From NCBI GenBank assembly GCA_024636255.1, contig JAGXHK010000077.1:1-38110 (forward strand): 38,110 nt of DNA. Reading direction: 5' to 3'. The translations under genes were made by a program, and so were the position numbers. Shown here piece after piece: positions 22,793-33,384 of the stretch; position 1 is the first letter of the stretch; each line of letters begins with the position of its first letter. The notes under the pieces were generated by a model. The model had not been told where the DNA came from. It did no database searches and saw only the letters and a program-made list of their open reading frames with translations. The stretch is from Desulfuromonadales bacterium (GTDB taxonomy: Bacteria > Desulfobacterota > Desulfuromonadia > Desulfuromonadales > Geoalkalibacteraceae).

Positions 22793-23983
22793 ATGGCAAT
22801 TGCGCAAAAAGTTCACGGATTCATCGAAAAATCTTCATGGATCCGCAAGATGTTCGAAGAGGGAGCTGCTCTGCGGCGTGTCCACGGGGCGCAAAATGTC
22901 TTTGACTTCTCCCTGGGGAATCCGACCGTAGAACCGCCCCCGGCCTTGCATGACGAATTGCTGCGCCTCGCCCGCCATCCCGAACCCGGAATGCATCGGT
23001 ATATGAATAACGCCGGATACGACGAGACGCGTGTCGCGGTCGCCGAAGTTCTCTCGGAAAAAGCCCGGATCCCCCTGGAGGCCAAACATGTCGTGATGAC
23101 CTGCGGGGCGGGCGGCGCGCTCAACGTGGTGCTCAAGACGATCCTCAACCCCGGAGAAGAAGTCATCATCCTGACGCCGTACTTCGTCGAGTACAGGTTC
23201 TATATCGACAATCACGGCGGGGTTCCCCGCGAGGTGTGGACCAACCCGGAGACATTCCAGCTCGATCTTGCGGAGATCGAAAAGGCGATCGGTCCGCAGA
23301 CCCGCGCCATCATCCTCAACTCCCCCAACAATCCCACCGGAGTCATCTACAGCCGGGCGGATCTGACGGCGCTTGGCGAGATTCTGCAGCGCAAGGAGAA
23401 GGAGCTCGGCCGCCAGATCTATGCCATTTCCGATGAACCCTATGCCCGTCTGAGTTACGATGGCGTGGAAGTTCCCGGCATCTTCTCCTGCATCCGCAAC
23501 AGCGTCGTCGCCACCTCGCACTCGAAGGACCTCGCCCTGCCTGGAGAGCGTATCGGCTACCTGGCCGCCAATCCAGACATGGAAGAGGCCGAGCTGTTCA
23601 TCGAAGGCGCCGTTTTCTGCAACCGGGTCCTCGGCTTCGTCAATGCGCCGGCCCTGATGCAGCGCCTGGTCGCTAAACTTCAGCGTGCGAGTGTGGACAT
23701 AGCGGAGTATCAGAACAAACGCGATCTGCTCTACGATAATCTCAGCGCACTCGGCTTCACCATGGTGAAGCCGGCCGGCGGCTTCTATTTATTCCCGCGC
23801 TCTCCCCTTCCCGACGACATCCAGTTTGTGCGGCTGGCTCAGAAACACAATATTCTCGTGGTTCCGGGCAGCGGCTTTGGGGCACCGGGCTTCTTTCGCA
23901 TCGCCTACTGCATCGATGCCGAGGTCATTCATCGCAGCCTGCCGGCCTGGTCGAAGCTCGCCAGGGAAGCCGGGCTGGGTTGA
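22793..23983 (+). CDS. PLP-dependent aminotransferase, class I/II
   Basis: Fold-type I aminotransferase of 396 residues. LNSPNNPTGVIYS is the family's substrate/PLP block, ISDEPYARLSYD holds the Asp and Tyr that contact the cofactor, and SHSKDLALPGERIGYLA carries the Schiff-base lysine. ATG 22793 has GGGAGG 7 bases upstream; a longer frame to 22763 lacks this. It is transcribed away from pheA-tyrA-aroA. That position makes transamination of phenylpyruvate and hydroxyphenylpyruvate a reasonable guess, but aspartate or alanine as substrate cannot be excluded. A strong terminator follows. Confidence 0.88.
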   Translation: MAIAQKVHGFIEKSSWIRKMFEEGAALRRVHGAQNVFDFSLGNPTVEPPPALHDELLRLARHPEPGMHRYMNNAGYDETRVAVAEVLSEKARIPLEAKHVVMTCGAGGALNVVLKTILNPGEEVIILTPYFVEYRFYIDNHGGVPREVWTNPETFQLDLAEIEKAIGPQTRAIILNSPNNPTGVIYSRADLTALGEILQRKEKELGRQIYAISDEPYARLSYDGVEVPGIFSCIRNSVVATSHSKDLALPGERIGYLAANPDMEEAELFIEGAVFCNRVLGFVNAPALMQRLVAKLQRASVDIAEYQNKRDLLYDNLSALGFTMVKPAGGFYLFPRSPLPDDIQFVRLAQKHNILVVPGSGFGAPGFFRIAYCIDAEVIHRSLPAWSKLAREAGLG

Positions 23984-24003
23984 CTCCCATCCTTATTTCT
24001 GGC

Positions 24004-24047
24004 GCAGGCAAAAAAATGGGCTTTCTGGCCCGTTTTTTTTTGCCTGC
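24004..24047. terminator. Bidirectional intrinsic terminator between aminotransferase and recJ
   Basis: GCAGGCAAAAAAA pairs with the T9-GCCTGC segment on the far side, and GGGC/GCCC stack inside around a short loop. Long A and T runs flank the GC core on each strand, so it can end transcripts from both convergent genes. Confidence 0.85.
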
Positions 24048-24057
24048 CACGCAGATT

Positions 24058-25785
24058 TTAATTGTTCGCGACGCGAAAGTCTCTGATGCGCAACTGAATC
24101 GAGAGGCGGCCTTTCCATTGATTGAGCTGGGGTGAGAACAGCACCTCAAGCGGGCCCTGCAGTTCGCGGCGGCGCTCCGCCATGCCGAATGCGATGGCGG
24201 GAAAGCTACAGCCGCCCTGGCGCAGGACGAACTGCAAATGTCCGCGACCCACCTCGCGCACCTGCTGCGCTCGTGCCTCACCCCCCATAAAAACAGGCTC
24301 AGGGTTACCCATGCCGAAAGGAGCCAGACCTGCAAGTTCCCGGACCCCTTCGAAATCAAGCTCCTCGAGAAAAACTTCGCCGTCGTGTCCGATGCGCGGC
24401 GTCAGCAGTTCCTGCTCCAGACGCTGGCGGGCAAACAATTCAAAGGCCGCAGCGAAGTCCTTGACCTGTTCGGCCTTCAGACCAATTCCGGCGGCCATTT
24501 CATGCCCGCCGAAGGCCTGCAGCGAATCGGCGCAGGCGGCCATGGCCTGATAGAGATGAAACCCTTTGATGGAGCGCGCCGAGCCCTTGCCCGTGTCGCC
24601 GTCAAGCGCAATCAGAACCGTGGGTCGATGGTAGCGCTCGACCAACCGGCTGGCGACGATGCCGATGACTCCGGGATGCCATCGTTCGTCGGCCAAGACG
24701 ATTGTATGTGTCGCCTCCCGCACCCCTCCCCCGGCGATCCTCTCCAGGGCCTGCGCAAGCGTCTGTTCCTCGATCGACTGCCGTTGACGATTGCAGGCAT
24801 CGAGGCGCTGCGCGAGCCCCTGCGCGCTCGAGAGTGAATCCGTCAGCAGCATCGCCACCCCTTGTGCCGCATCCTCAAGCCGGCCGGCCGCATTGAGGCG
24901 CGGTGCCAGTTGAAAAGCGACGCTGCCGCAGGAGATCTCGCGAACACCGGAAACATCTTTCAGCGCGCGAATTCCCGGTCGCCGGGCATTGTCGAGCAGC
25001 GTCAATCCAAAGCGCGTCAGCAGACGGTTAACGCCGCGCAGCGGAACGAGATCGGCAATCGTCCCCAAGGCAACCAGATCGAGGCCGAGACGCAGATCCG
25101 GCTCGCAGCGCTGGTTGAAATGGCCGCGGCTGCGCAGCTCCCTGCGCACGCCCATCAGAAGAAAAAACGCAACCCCTGCACCGCAGAGATCACGGAAACA
25201 GGCAGGCTGCCCAGGCAGGTGCGGATTGATAAGGGCCAGCGCCTGAGGCAAATCCTCTGGAGCCTGATGATGATCGGTAATGATCAGATCAAGCCCGAGC
25301 GCTTTTGCTTGCTGCGCTTCTTCCCGCGCAGTAATGCCGCAATCGACCGAAATCGCAACCCTGGCACCATTCGCCGCGGCTCTCTCCAGGGCGGCGCCGG
25401 AGAGTCCGTATCCTTCCTGCAGACGCAACGGGATATAAAAATCGACGACACCGCCAAAAAGACGTAGAAATTCGACCAGCAGCGCGGTACCGGAGATACC
25501 GTCGACGTCGTAGTCGCCATGGATCGCAATCTTTTCGCGGCGCTCGACCGCATCGGCGATGCGCCTTGAAGCGGCCTCCATCCCGGAAAGCAGGTGCGGG
25601 TCGGGCAATTCTGCAAGACGACCCGATAAAAAGGAGCGGCCTGCGTCCACCTCCACAATCCCGCGACGGGCCAGGACCTGCGCCGTCAAAGGCCTCACAT
25701 CCAGTGATCTGGAAAGTGAGTCGACGGTCTGCGGCTGCGGCTCAGGACAGCGCTGCTCCCAGCGGCGACGGTTTATGGGCTCCAC
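24058..25785 (-). CDS. recJ: Single-stranded-DNA exonuclease RecJ
   Basis: 5'-to-3' single-strand DNA exonuclease of the DHH family used in recombination and mismatch repair, 575 residues. Motif I is AIHGDYDVDGISG (residues 87-99) and the DHH motif is in IITDHHQAPEDLP; metal ligands are conserved. ALGTIADLVPL, the next family block, and a DHHA1-type C-terminal part with GGHEMAAGIGLK follow. The likely start is GTG 25785, preceded by GGAGC about 10 bases upstream, overlapping the end of the beta-helix lipoprotein gene by 13 bases. A longer frame to 25908 has no support. The pairing with a lipoprotein gene is unexpected. Confidence 0.94.
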   Translation of the reverse strand: MEPINRRRWEQRCPEPQPQTVDSLSRSLDVRPLTAQVLARRGIVEVDAGRSFLSGRLAELPDPHLLSGMEAASRRIADAVERREKIAIHGDYDVDGISGTALLVEFLRLFGGVVDFYIPLRLQEGYGLSGAALERAAANGARVAISVDCGITAREEAQQAKALGLDLIITDHHQAPEDLPQALALINPHLPGQPACFRDLCGAGVAFFLLMGVRRELRSRGHFNQRCEPDLRLGLDLVALGTIADLVPLRGVNRLLTRFGLTLLDNARRPGIRALKDVSGVREISCGSVAFQLAPRLNAAGRLEDAAQGVAMLLTDSLSSAQGLAQRLDACNRQRQSIEEQTLAQALERIAGGGVREATHTIVLADERWHPGVIGIVASRLVERYHRPTVLIALDGDTGKGSARSIKGFHLYQAMAACADSLQAFGGHEMAAGIGLKAEQVKDFAAAFELFARQRLEQELLTPRIGHDGEVFLEELDFEGVRELAGLAPFGMGNPEPVFMGGEARAQQVREVGRGHLQFVLRQGGCSFPAIAFGMAERRRELQGPLEVLFSPQLNQWKGRLSIQLRIRDFRVANN

Positions 25786-26648
25786 GACACCCCCGCTCCG
25801 TCGATCGGCCCCTTGCACAGAGGCGTAAAGCGAACCCGCCCCAGATACGCGTCGCGACGCCCGTCGAACAGCGTCGCCGCGATCCTTTCGGAATCCAGGC
25901 CTCCCCAATAGTTGCGCTGAAAGATCACGTCTTCAGGAACCTCTTCCCCCAGCACCACGCTATAGCGCTGGCTGCTCAGGATCTCGTTCTCTACAATCTG
26001 GTAATCCTGCGGATGAGCTGTTATGAAAAAGGCTTTTTCGTTGTCGACGAGCCGGTTGCGAGAAATGGCGGGCGCCCCGAAATGAAAGCGGATACCGGTG
26101 CCATTGTCATGAATCAGGTTGTGCTGGATGAGAAACTGGCTGGAATGGAAACGAATGGCCACCAGATTTCTGTCGAAGATTGATTCTTCGACAGCGACAA
26201 TGGATTCCTGACTGTGCAGGGCGCTGTCAGCCTGGGTAAAGCGACAGAAGCGGAAACGGGCACCCGGGCTGCCCTGCAGGTTGATTCCGCCCCAACTGCC
26301 AGCCGGAGCGCTATCTTTGGCATAGCGGAAAACGATCGGCCGCTCGGCAGTCCCCTCGGCGAGAAGTTCGCCGCGAACAATCAGTTCGCTGCCCGGGAAA
26401 TGCGGGTGTTCGGTCAGCCGGTCTTCACCGGTATCTGGCGGCAGAAAAATGATCGTTGTGCCAGGCTGAATGGTCAGCCGGCTGTGTTCAGCAAGGATCA
26501 CGTCGCCGCGCAGATAAACGGTTCCGGACCAGACCAGGTCGCCCTTCCACTCCCCGGTCAGCAGGGGGCGCCGGGCACAACCCGAGAGCACCACAAGGGC
26601 CAGAAGAAGGACAAACGCAAAATTTCGGTTTGAGAATAAAAAAGTCAT
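25773..26648 (-). CDS. Right-handed beta-helix lipoprotein
   Basis: Predicted lipoprotein of 291 residues. The signal peptide ends in lipobox LSGC with Cys24. After an N-terminal part (LTIQPGTTIIFLPP), short repeats of the parallel beta-helix (PbH1/CASH) kind follow: FRFCRFTQADSALHSQ, IVAVEESIFDRN, FLIQHNLIHDNGTGIRF, APAISRNRLVDNEKAFFI and YQIVENEIL. Such proteins often bind or cleave polysaccharides, but no catalytic residues can be recognised here. ATG 26648 has no Shine-Dalgarno and lies only 6 bases after the T-run of the upstream terminator. It overlaps recJ by 13 bases. Function unknown. Confidence 0.8.
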   Translation of the reverse strand: MTFLFSNRNFAFVLLLALVVLSGCARRPLLTGEWKGDLVWSGTVYLRGDVILAEHSRLTIQPGTTIIFLPPDTGEDRLTEHPHFPGSELIVRGELLAEGTAERPIVFRYAKDSAPAGSWGGINLQGSPGARFRFCRFTQADSALHSQESIVAVEESIFDRNLVAIRFHSSQFLIQHNLIHDNGTGIRFHFGAPAISRNRLVDNEKAFFITAHPQDYQIVENEILSSQRYSVVLGEEVPEDVIFQRNYWGGLDSERIAATLFDGRRDAYLGRVRFTPLCKGPIDGAGVSWSP

Positions 26649-26653
26649 CGGTC

Positions 26654-26681
26654 AAAAAAAGGCCGGCTTTCGCCGGCCTTT
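26654..26681 (-). terminator. Intrinsic terminator after the secF-TPR gene pair
   Basis: A perfect 10-bp stem (AAAGGCCGGC / GCCGGCCTTT) with a 4-base loop; on the minus strand it ends in seven T's. It ends the queA-tgt-yajC-secD-secF-TPR transcript and stands 6 bases before the next start codon. Confidence 0.85.
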
Positions 26682-26694
26682 AAAAATGCAGGGA

Positions 26695-27279
26695 TTAATT
26701 CTGCGGCGCACCGACGGGCGATGTCGGCTGAGCCTCCAAAGAGGCAAGTTCCTGCCGGATCTGTTCTGCGCCGGGGCCGGAGGGGTTAAGTTCGAGATAG
26801 CGCGACCAGATCTGTCTCGCCTTTGCAAAATCCTGCAGGTCATAGCGATAAACCACGCCGAGGTTATAAAGACTCTGCAGATGCCGGGGATTGATTTCGT
26901 TCGCCTTCCGGAAGTTCTCCACGGCTTTGTCGAACCAGCCCACCTGTCGGAACATGATTCCCTGATCGGTCAGTACGTCAGGGTCAGAGGCATTGAGTTG
27001 CAGGGCTTTGCTGTATGCTTCGATCGCCTTCATCGGTTGATTGGAATCGAAGTACGTATGCCCCAACTGGACCCAGGCATCGCGGTTTTCCGGTTCGCGG
27101 CGGACGATATCCGTGAGCATCTGAATGTTCTGCTGGTAATTGACTGCTGGAGCGGGAGCCGCGGAGGTCGCAGGGGCTGAGGTTCGATTCGGCTTATCCC
27201 CCATGCTGCTGAGCAATACTCCCACCAGAACTCCGATGATCATTGCGGCGCCGACCAGCATCCAGGTCTCTTTTTTCAT
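26695..27279 (-). CDS. Membrane-anchored TPR protein
   Basis: A 194-residue protein with one N-terminal membrane helix (about residues 6-26, TWMLVGAAMIIGVLVGVLL), a Pro/Ala-rich linker, and three to four tetratricopeptide repeats from about residue 50 to 170. Repeat cores are visible, such as NRDAWVQLGHTYFDSNQPMK, VLTDQGIMFRQVGWFDKAVE and HLQSLYNLGVVYRYDLQD. The C-terminus is polar. Its start overlaps the secF stop in a four-base junction. Its position directly after secDF suggests a role near the Sec translocon or in protein assembly at the membrane, but this is context alone. It is not a lipoprotein, as no lipobox is present. Confidence 0.85.
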   Translation of the reverse strand: MKKETWMLVGAAMIIGVLVGVLLSSMGDKPNRTSAPATSAAPAPAVNYQQNIQMLTDIVRREPENRDAWVQLGHTYFDSNQPMKAIEAYSKALQLNASDPDVLTDQGIMFRQVGWFDKAVENFRKANEINPRHLQSLYNLGVVYRYDLQDFAKARQIWSRYLELNPSGPGAEQIRQELASLEAQPTSPVGAPQN

Positions 27280-28214
27280 GATGTCACCTCCTGTTCCTGC
27301 TCCGCATTGGCCCTTTTGCCGCTGCGCCAGTTCTCCCAGTAAATCAGAACCTGGCTGGCTACGAAAACAGAGGAATACGTACCAATGACAATCCCGACCA
27401 GCAGCGCAAAAGCAAAATTATGGATGACGCCGCCACCGAAGAGAAAGAGCGCCAGTACAACCAGAAGGGTTGTACCCGAGGTCAGGATGGTCCGGGAAAG
27501 CGTCTGGTTGATACTGCGATTGATAACTGCGGCGAAACCTTCGCGGCCGTGTTTTCCGAGATTCTCGCGGATTCGATCGTAGATGATGATCGTATCGTTG
27601 AGCGAATAACCGATGATTGCCAGAAATGCGGCGATAATCGGCAGATCGAATTCCTTGCCGAAAAGCGAAAAGACTCCCAGGGTAATCACCACATCGTGGA
27701 ACAGGGCGACAATGGCACCGATCGCAAAACGGAATTCAAAGCGCCAGGTCACATAGATCAGGATGCCGAGCATCGCATAAAGAATCGCCAGCAAGCCTTT
27801 TTCGCGCAGGTCCTTTCCGACCTGCGGGCCGACCATCTCGGAACGGCGCAAATCAACACTCGCTTCCCCGAAAGTTTCCTTGAGGTTGCGGGTAATCACC
27901 AGGGAAAGCCCCTCGAGTTCTCCGGAGGTAGATTGGGTCCGGATCAGAAATTCGTTCGGCTCGTCCCCGAACTGCTGGACGACGAGACTGCCGAGCTCGA
28001 CGTCGGCCAGTGCTTTCTTGATCTCCGCGGCGCTGGTCGGCGCATCGAATTTGACCTGCACAAGCATTCCGCCGGCGAAATCGATTCCGTAATTGGGACC
28101 GCCCTTGATCACAAGGGAAACCAATCCGGCAAGTATCAGAGTGATCGAGAGGATCAAGGCCAGCTTGCGCTTGCCGATAAAGTCGATATTCACATCCGGT
28201 TTGATCAGCTGCAT
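27276..28214 (-). CDS. secF: Protein translocase subunit SecF
   Basis: Inner-membrane subunit that with SecD uses the proton gradient to help pull exported proteins through SecYEG. It is 312 residues, with six membrane helices. The N-terminal block KLALILSITLILAGLVSL and NYGIDFAGGMLVQVKF are family signatures, as is the helix-4 region LPIIAAFLAIIGYSLNDTIIIYDRIREN. The last part TTLLVVLALFLFGGGVIHNFAFALLVG matches SecF helix 5. It lies 11 bases after secD and overlaps the TPR gene by four bases. Confidence 0.96.
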   Translation of the reverse strand: MQLIKPDVNIDFIGKRKLALILSITLILAGLVSLVIKGGPNYGIDFAGGMLVQVKFDAPTSAAEIKKALADVELGSLVVQQFGDEPNEFLIRTQSTSGELEGLSLVITRNLKETFGEASVDLRRSEMVGPQVGKDLREKGLLAILYAMLGILIYVTWRFEFRFAIGAIVALFHDVVITLGVFSLFGKEFDLPIIAAFLAIIGYSLNDTIIIYDRIRENLGKHGREGFAAVINRSINQTLSRTILTSGTTLLVVLALFLFGGGVIHNFAFALLVGIVIGTYSSVFVASQVLIYWENWRSGKRANAEQEQEVTS

Positions 28215-28224
28215 GAAAGACTCC

Positions 28225-29823
28225 TTAGATACTCAGCCGCTTGATCTGGCGTCGTTCGAGGAAAAAATCGAAGATGACGCGGCTGACGAAAATCGCCGTA
28301 AACAGCGAGGCGATGATACCGATCGACAGTGTCACCGCAAATCCCTTGACTGGGCCGGTGCCGAACTGAAAGAGAACCAATGCGGCAATCAGAGTCGTGA
28401 TATTGGCATCGATAATCGTTAGAAACGCCTTGCTGTAGCCGGCATCCAATGCAGCCCGAGCGGTTTTGCCGATGCGCAGCTCTTCCCGGATGCGCTCAAA
28501 GATCAAAACATTTGCGTCAACCGCCATGCCGACCGTCAGAACAATGCCGGCGATACCGGGCAAAGTCAGTGAAGCCTTGAAAAGTGAAAGCATCGCCAGA
28601 ATGAAGACCAGATTGAGAATAAGCGCGGCATTGGCGACCAGGCCCGCAAGGTTATAGTACAGAATGATCGCCAATATGACCAAAGCGCCGCCGACGAGAA
28701 CCGAAATGACCCCCTGCCGGATCGAATCATGGCCAAGGGAAGGGCCGACGGTACGATTTTCAAGGATTTTCACCGGAGCCGGAAGAGAACCGGCCCGCAG
28801 GACAATGGCCAGGTCCGTTGCCTCCTGCTCAGTGAAAGAGCCGCTGACCTGAGCACTGCCGCCTGAGATTCGCTCGCGGATCACCGGCGCGGAATAGACG
28901 GTATCGTCAAGCACGATGGCCATTCGCCGTCCGACATTGGCCGCGGTGAGCTGATCAAAGCGCTTGGCGCCCAGTGAATTGAAATCCATGGCGACATAGG
29001 GTTCATTGAACTGCGGGCTGATGCGCACCTGAGCATCGGCGAGCTGGTCGCCGGTGAGCACGGTCTTCTTCTCAACCACAATGGGCGTCTCGCGCACGGC
29101 GCCGGTACGGGGATCGACCTGCCGCTCATAAAGCACCTCGGTTCCGGGAGGAAGGTCTCCCTCTACCGCCTTTTGCGGGTCAACGTCCTCTACAACCATT
29201 TTGAATTCGAGCAGAGCCGTTTTGCCGATCAGCGAAATCGCCCGTTCCGGTTCCTTGATTCCCGGCAGTTGAATAAGGATGCGATCGTCACTCTGTCGTT
29301 GCAGAACCGGCTCGCTCACGCCGAACTGATCGACCCGGTTGCGCATGGTTTCAAGCGCCTGCCGCAAAGCATAATCGCGAATAGCGGCCACCTCTCTTTC
29401 GCTGAGCCGAAACTGCTGTTGGATATAACCGTCCCCGCTCGAGGTCGCCACCGGTTCGAGCGAAGGATAGTTTTCCTCGATGAGATCGGTGACGAGCTGC
29501 GCAGTCTCCTGGTCATAGAGCGTGACCGAAAGGCTTTCCTCGGAACGGCGCTCCACGCGCTTGAAAATGACGTCCCTCTCCCTGAGAAGCTGCTCGGTCT
29601 GGTCAACCAGACTGTCGACACGGTTCTCGACGGCTTCATCGACCTCGACGCCGAGCACCAGATGCATTCCGCCCTGCAGGTCGAGGCCGAGATTGATGGG
29701 TTCGAAATTCCCGGTCCACCATTGTGGCAGGCTCTGTCCGGCGAAGGTCGGCGCGAGCACGATCACCGACAGGGCGATCAGCGAGATGACGAGCGCCCCG
29801 CGCAGCTTGAGGCTCTTGGACAT
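28225..29823 (-). CDS. secD: Protein translocase subunit SecD
   Basis: Partner of SecF in Sec-dependent export, 532 residues. One N-terminal helix is followed by a large periplasmic part (P1 head and base, about residues 35-350) and five further helices. Family blocks seen are LGLDLQGGMHLVLGVE, VDQFGVSEPVLQRQSDDRILIQLPG (read in two parts), PYVAMDFNSLGAKRFDQLT, and TLPGIAGIVLTVGMAVDANVLIFERIREEL in the membrane part. SecD and SecF are separate proteins, not fused. It follows yajC by about 70 bases, the classical yajC-secD-secF order. Confidence 0.96.
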   Translation of the reverse strand: MSKSLKLRGALVISLIALSVIVLAPTFAGQSLPQWWTGNFEPINLGLDLQGGMHLVLGVEVDEAVENRVDSLVDQTEQLLRERDVIFKRVERRSEESLSVTLYDQETAQLVTDLIEENYPSLEPVATSSGDGYIQQQFRLSEREVAAIRDYALRQALETMRNRVDQFGVSEPVLQRQSDDRILIQLPGIKEPERAISLIGKTALLEFKMVVEDVDPQKAVEGDLPPGTEVLYERQVDPRTGAVRETPIVVEKKTVLTGDQLADAQVRISPQFNEPYVAMDFNSLGAKRFDQLTAANVGRRMAIVLDDTVYSAPVIRERISGGSAQVSGSFTEQEATDLAIVLRAGSLPAPVKILENRTVGPSLGHDSIRQGVISVLVGGALVILAIILYYNLAGLVANAALILNLVFILAMLSLFKASLTLPGIAGIVLTVGMAVDANVLIFERIREELRIGKTARAALDAGYSKAFLTIIDANITTLIAALVLFQFGTGPVKGFAVTLSIGIIASLFTAIFVSRVIFDFFLERRQIKRLSI

Positions 29824-29892
29824 GGCAGTTGTTTCTCCTTTGCAGTCATTCAGCCATCGGCGAGAGATGGCAATGAGAAGGGTTCCCCCTTT

Positions 29893-30207
29893 TTATTGCT
29901 GTTCCTTCTTGCTGGCGATGGACGCCCGGTTGATCTTGACCTTGACGCCGCTGGCGATTTCAACGGTGACTACGTTATCCTGCAGACCCGCCACCTTGCC
30001 GTGAAGACCGCCGGCTGTCACGACAGGATCTCCCATCTGCAATGACTCGATCAGTTCCTTGTGCTGTTTGGCCCGCTTCTGCTGGGGACGGATCAGCAAA
30101 AAATAGAAGATCGCGAACATGATCACCAGCATGATGATCCCTTCGTAACCGGGGCGGCCGCCTTCTGCGCCGGCACCGCCGGCCATGGCAAAAGCTTCAG
30201 AAATCAT
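29893..30207 (-). CDS. yajC: Preprotein translocase subunit YajC
   Basis: Small accessory subunit of the SecDF-YajC membrane complex, 104 residues. It has one N-terminal membrane helix (IIMLVIMFAIFYFLLIRPQQ) ending in the diagnostic RPQQKR motif, then a small soluble domain with MGDPVVTAGGLHGKVAG and VTVEIASGVKVKINRASIAS, the usual YajC ending. ATG 30207 is chosen because AGGAGG lies 5 bases upstream; a longer frame to 30270 adds 21 residues without support. It lies between tgt and secD, as in many bacteria. Confidence 0.95.
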   Translation of the reverse strand: MISEAFAMAGGAGAEGGRPGYEGIIMLVIMFAIFYFLLIRPQQKRAKQHKELIESLQMGDPVVTAGGLHGKVAGLQDNVVTVEIASGVKVKINRASIASKKEQQ

Positions 30208-30281
30208 TGTGTCCTCCTGTTTAGGGTCGTCAAAAAATAGAGGTGAAGACGGCCGAAGCGCCTCCTTCACACCTTAACTGC

Positions 30282-32451
<2,170 letters not shown>

Positions 32452-32509
32452 TGCTCGTTCTATCTAAGAGTGGTCCCATCCTCGGCCTTCGCCGCGAATT
32501 CAGCGTTAC

Positions 32510-32539
32510 AATCAACCATAAAAGAGGAAGGAAAGTCAA
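32510..32539 (-). promoter_or_regulatory. Promoter candidate for the queA-tgt-yajC-secDF operon
   Basis: On the minus strand TTGACT (32539-32534) and TTGATT (32515-32510) are spaced by 18 bases, with the start site near 32503, about 50 bases before the queA ATG. The -35 is good, the -10 moderate. Confidence 0.4.
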
Positions 32540-32552
32540 CTTGTTTCCCACA

Positions 32553-32597
32553 TTGCAAATAGCCGCAATTATGCGATATAGATAATGATTCGCATAA
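32553..32597 (+). promoter_or_regulatory. Promoter candidate with overlapping operator-like dyad
   Basis: TTGCAA (32553-32558) and TATAGA (32577-32582) are spaced by 18 bases. A perfect 8-bp inverted repeat, TTATGCGA (32569-32576) and TCGCATAA (32590-32597), brackets the -10 with a 13-base centre. A bound dimer would block this promoter. The centre holds GATAATGAT, which resembles half a Fur box, but the other half does not match. The remaining gap to 32757 holds about 160 bases of leader with no other clear feature. Confidence 0.4.
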
Positions 32598-32757
32598 CGG
32601 CGGGGACCTCGCACAGACGGCTGCGATACAGTAGCGCGAACAGGGCTCAGGCTGAAATCTCTTGATTCAGCAGCGGGATTCTTTAAGAATGGATCGTTGA
32701 CTTTCTGAACTCAAGGATAGCGAACAATTTTAAATGATTCGCTGAAAAGGAGAAACA

Positions 32758-33330
32758 ATGTTTTTTCGTGCCGCGTTCTTTACATTTCTGCTCGCCATGG
32801 TTGCAACGTGCGTGACGGCGTCCCCCGGAGACAAACTCTACGTACTTAAAAGCGGGGTCAATGTCCGCTCCGGGCCGAGCACCGACAGGACGGTGGTGAT
32901 GCAACTCAATAAGGGGCATGAACTGACCGAAATCGAACGCCAGGGGCCATGGATACACGCTGAGATTTCCTGGACGGGTGGAGAAGGCTGGATTCACGAT
33001 TCGCTTACAGGGAGCACCCCGCCCGATGGTACTTCGGCGCCCCGGACAGACGCAGAGCTTGAGTCTTTCATTCAGGATATTGAAAACCTCAATCGTGACG
33101 TCCGGGAAATCCTGGGAGATGTGTTTTTTAAACGGGTGAGAGAGGTAGAGGATGGATCGGTGCAACTGACAGCGACACGCATCTGGCTGTCAGCGCCGCA
33201 GGAACAGCGGGAGAAGGATCTTGTTTCACTCTTCGCGCTCTGGCAGGCACATCAGGGACCGGAAACGCCGGTCGCTCTCACCATCACAGATTCGCGCGGA
33301 AACCCGGTGATGGAAAAATCATCCCGCTAA
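32758..33330 (+). CDS. Exported SH3-domain protein
   Basis: A 190-residue exported protein. An N-terminal signal peptide (FFTFLLAMVATCVTAS) is followed by a bacterial SH3 domain, about residues 26-85: KLYVLKSGVNVRSGPSTDR, then GHELTEIERQGPWIHAEI and GEGWIHDSL. Such domains bind peptidoglycan or peptides at the cell wall. The C-terminal half, residues about 95-190, is not recognised. The cysteine in VATC lacks a normal lipobox, so a periplasmic protein is favoured over a lipoprotein. AAAAGGAG lies 6 bases before the ATG. It stands alone between divergent queA and convergent argC. Confidence 0.82.
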   Translation: MFFRAAFFTFLLAMVATCVTASPGDKLYVLKSGVNVRSGPSTDRTVVMQLNKGHELTEIERQGPWIHAEISWTGGEGWIHDSLTGSTPPDGTSAPRTDAELESFIQDIENLNRDVREILGDVFFKRVREVEDGSVQLTATRIWLSAPQEQREKDLVSLFALWQAHQGPETPVALTITDSRGNPVMEKSSR

Positions 33331-33384
33331 GCGGTGGTCGCGCCGCATCCCTGGACCGCACACCAAGAACACATCTCGGTGCGC

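Noticed and set aside
32577-32597. A Fur box at GATAATGAT
   Set aside because: Only one half matches the consensus; the other half diverges. Kept only as a remark on the dyad.
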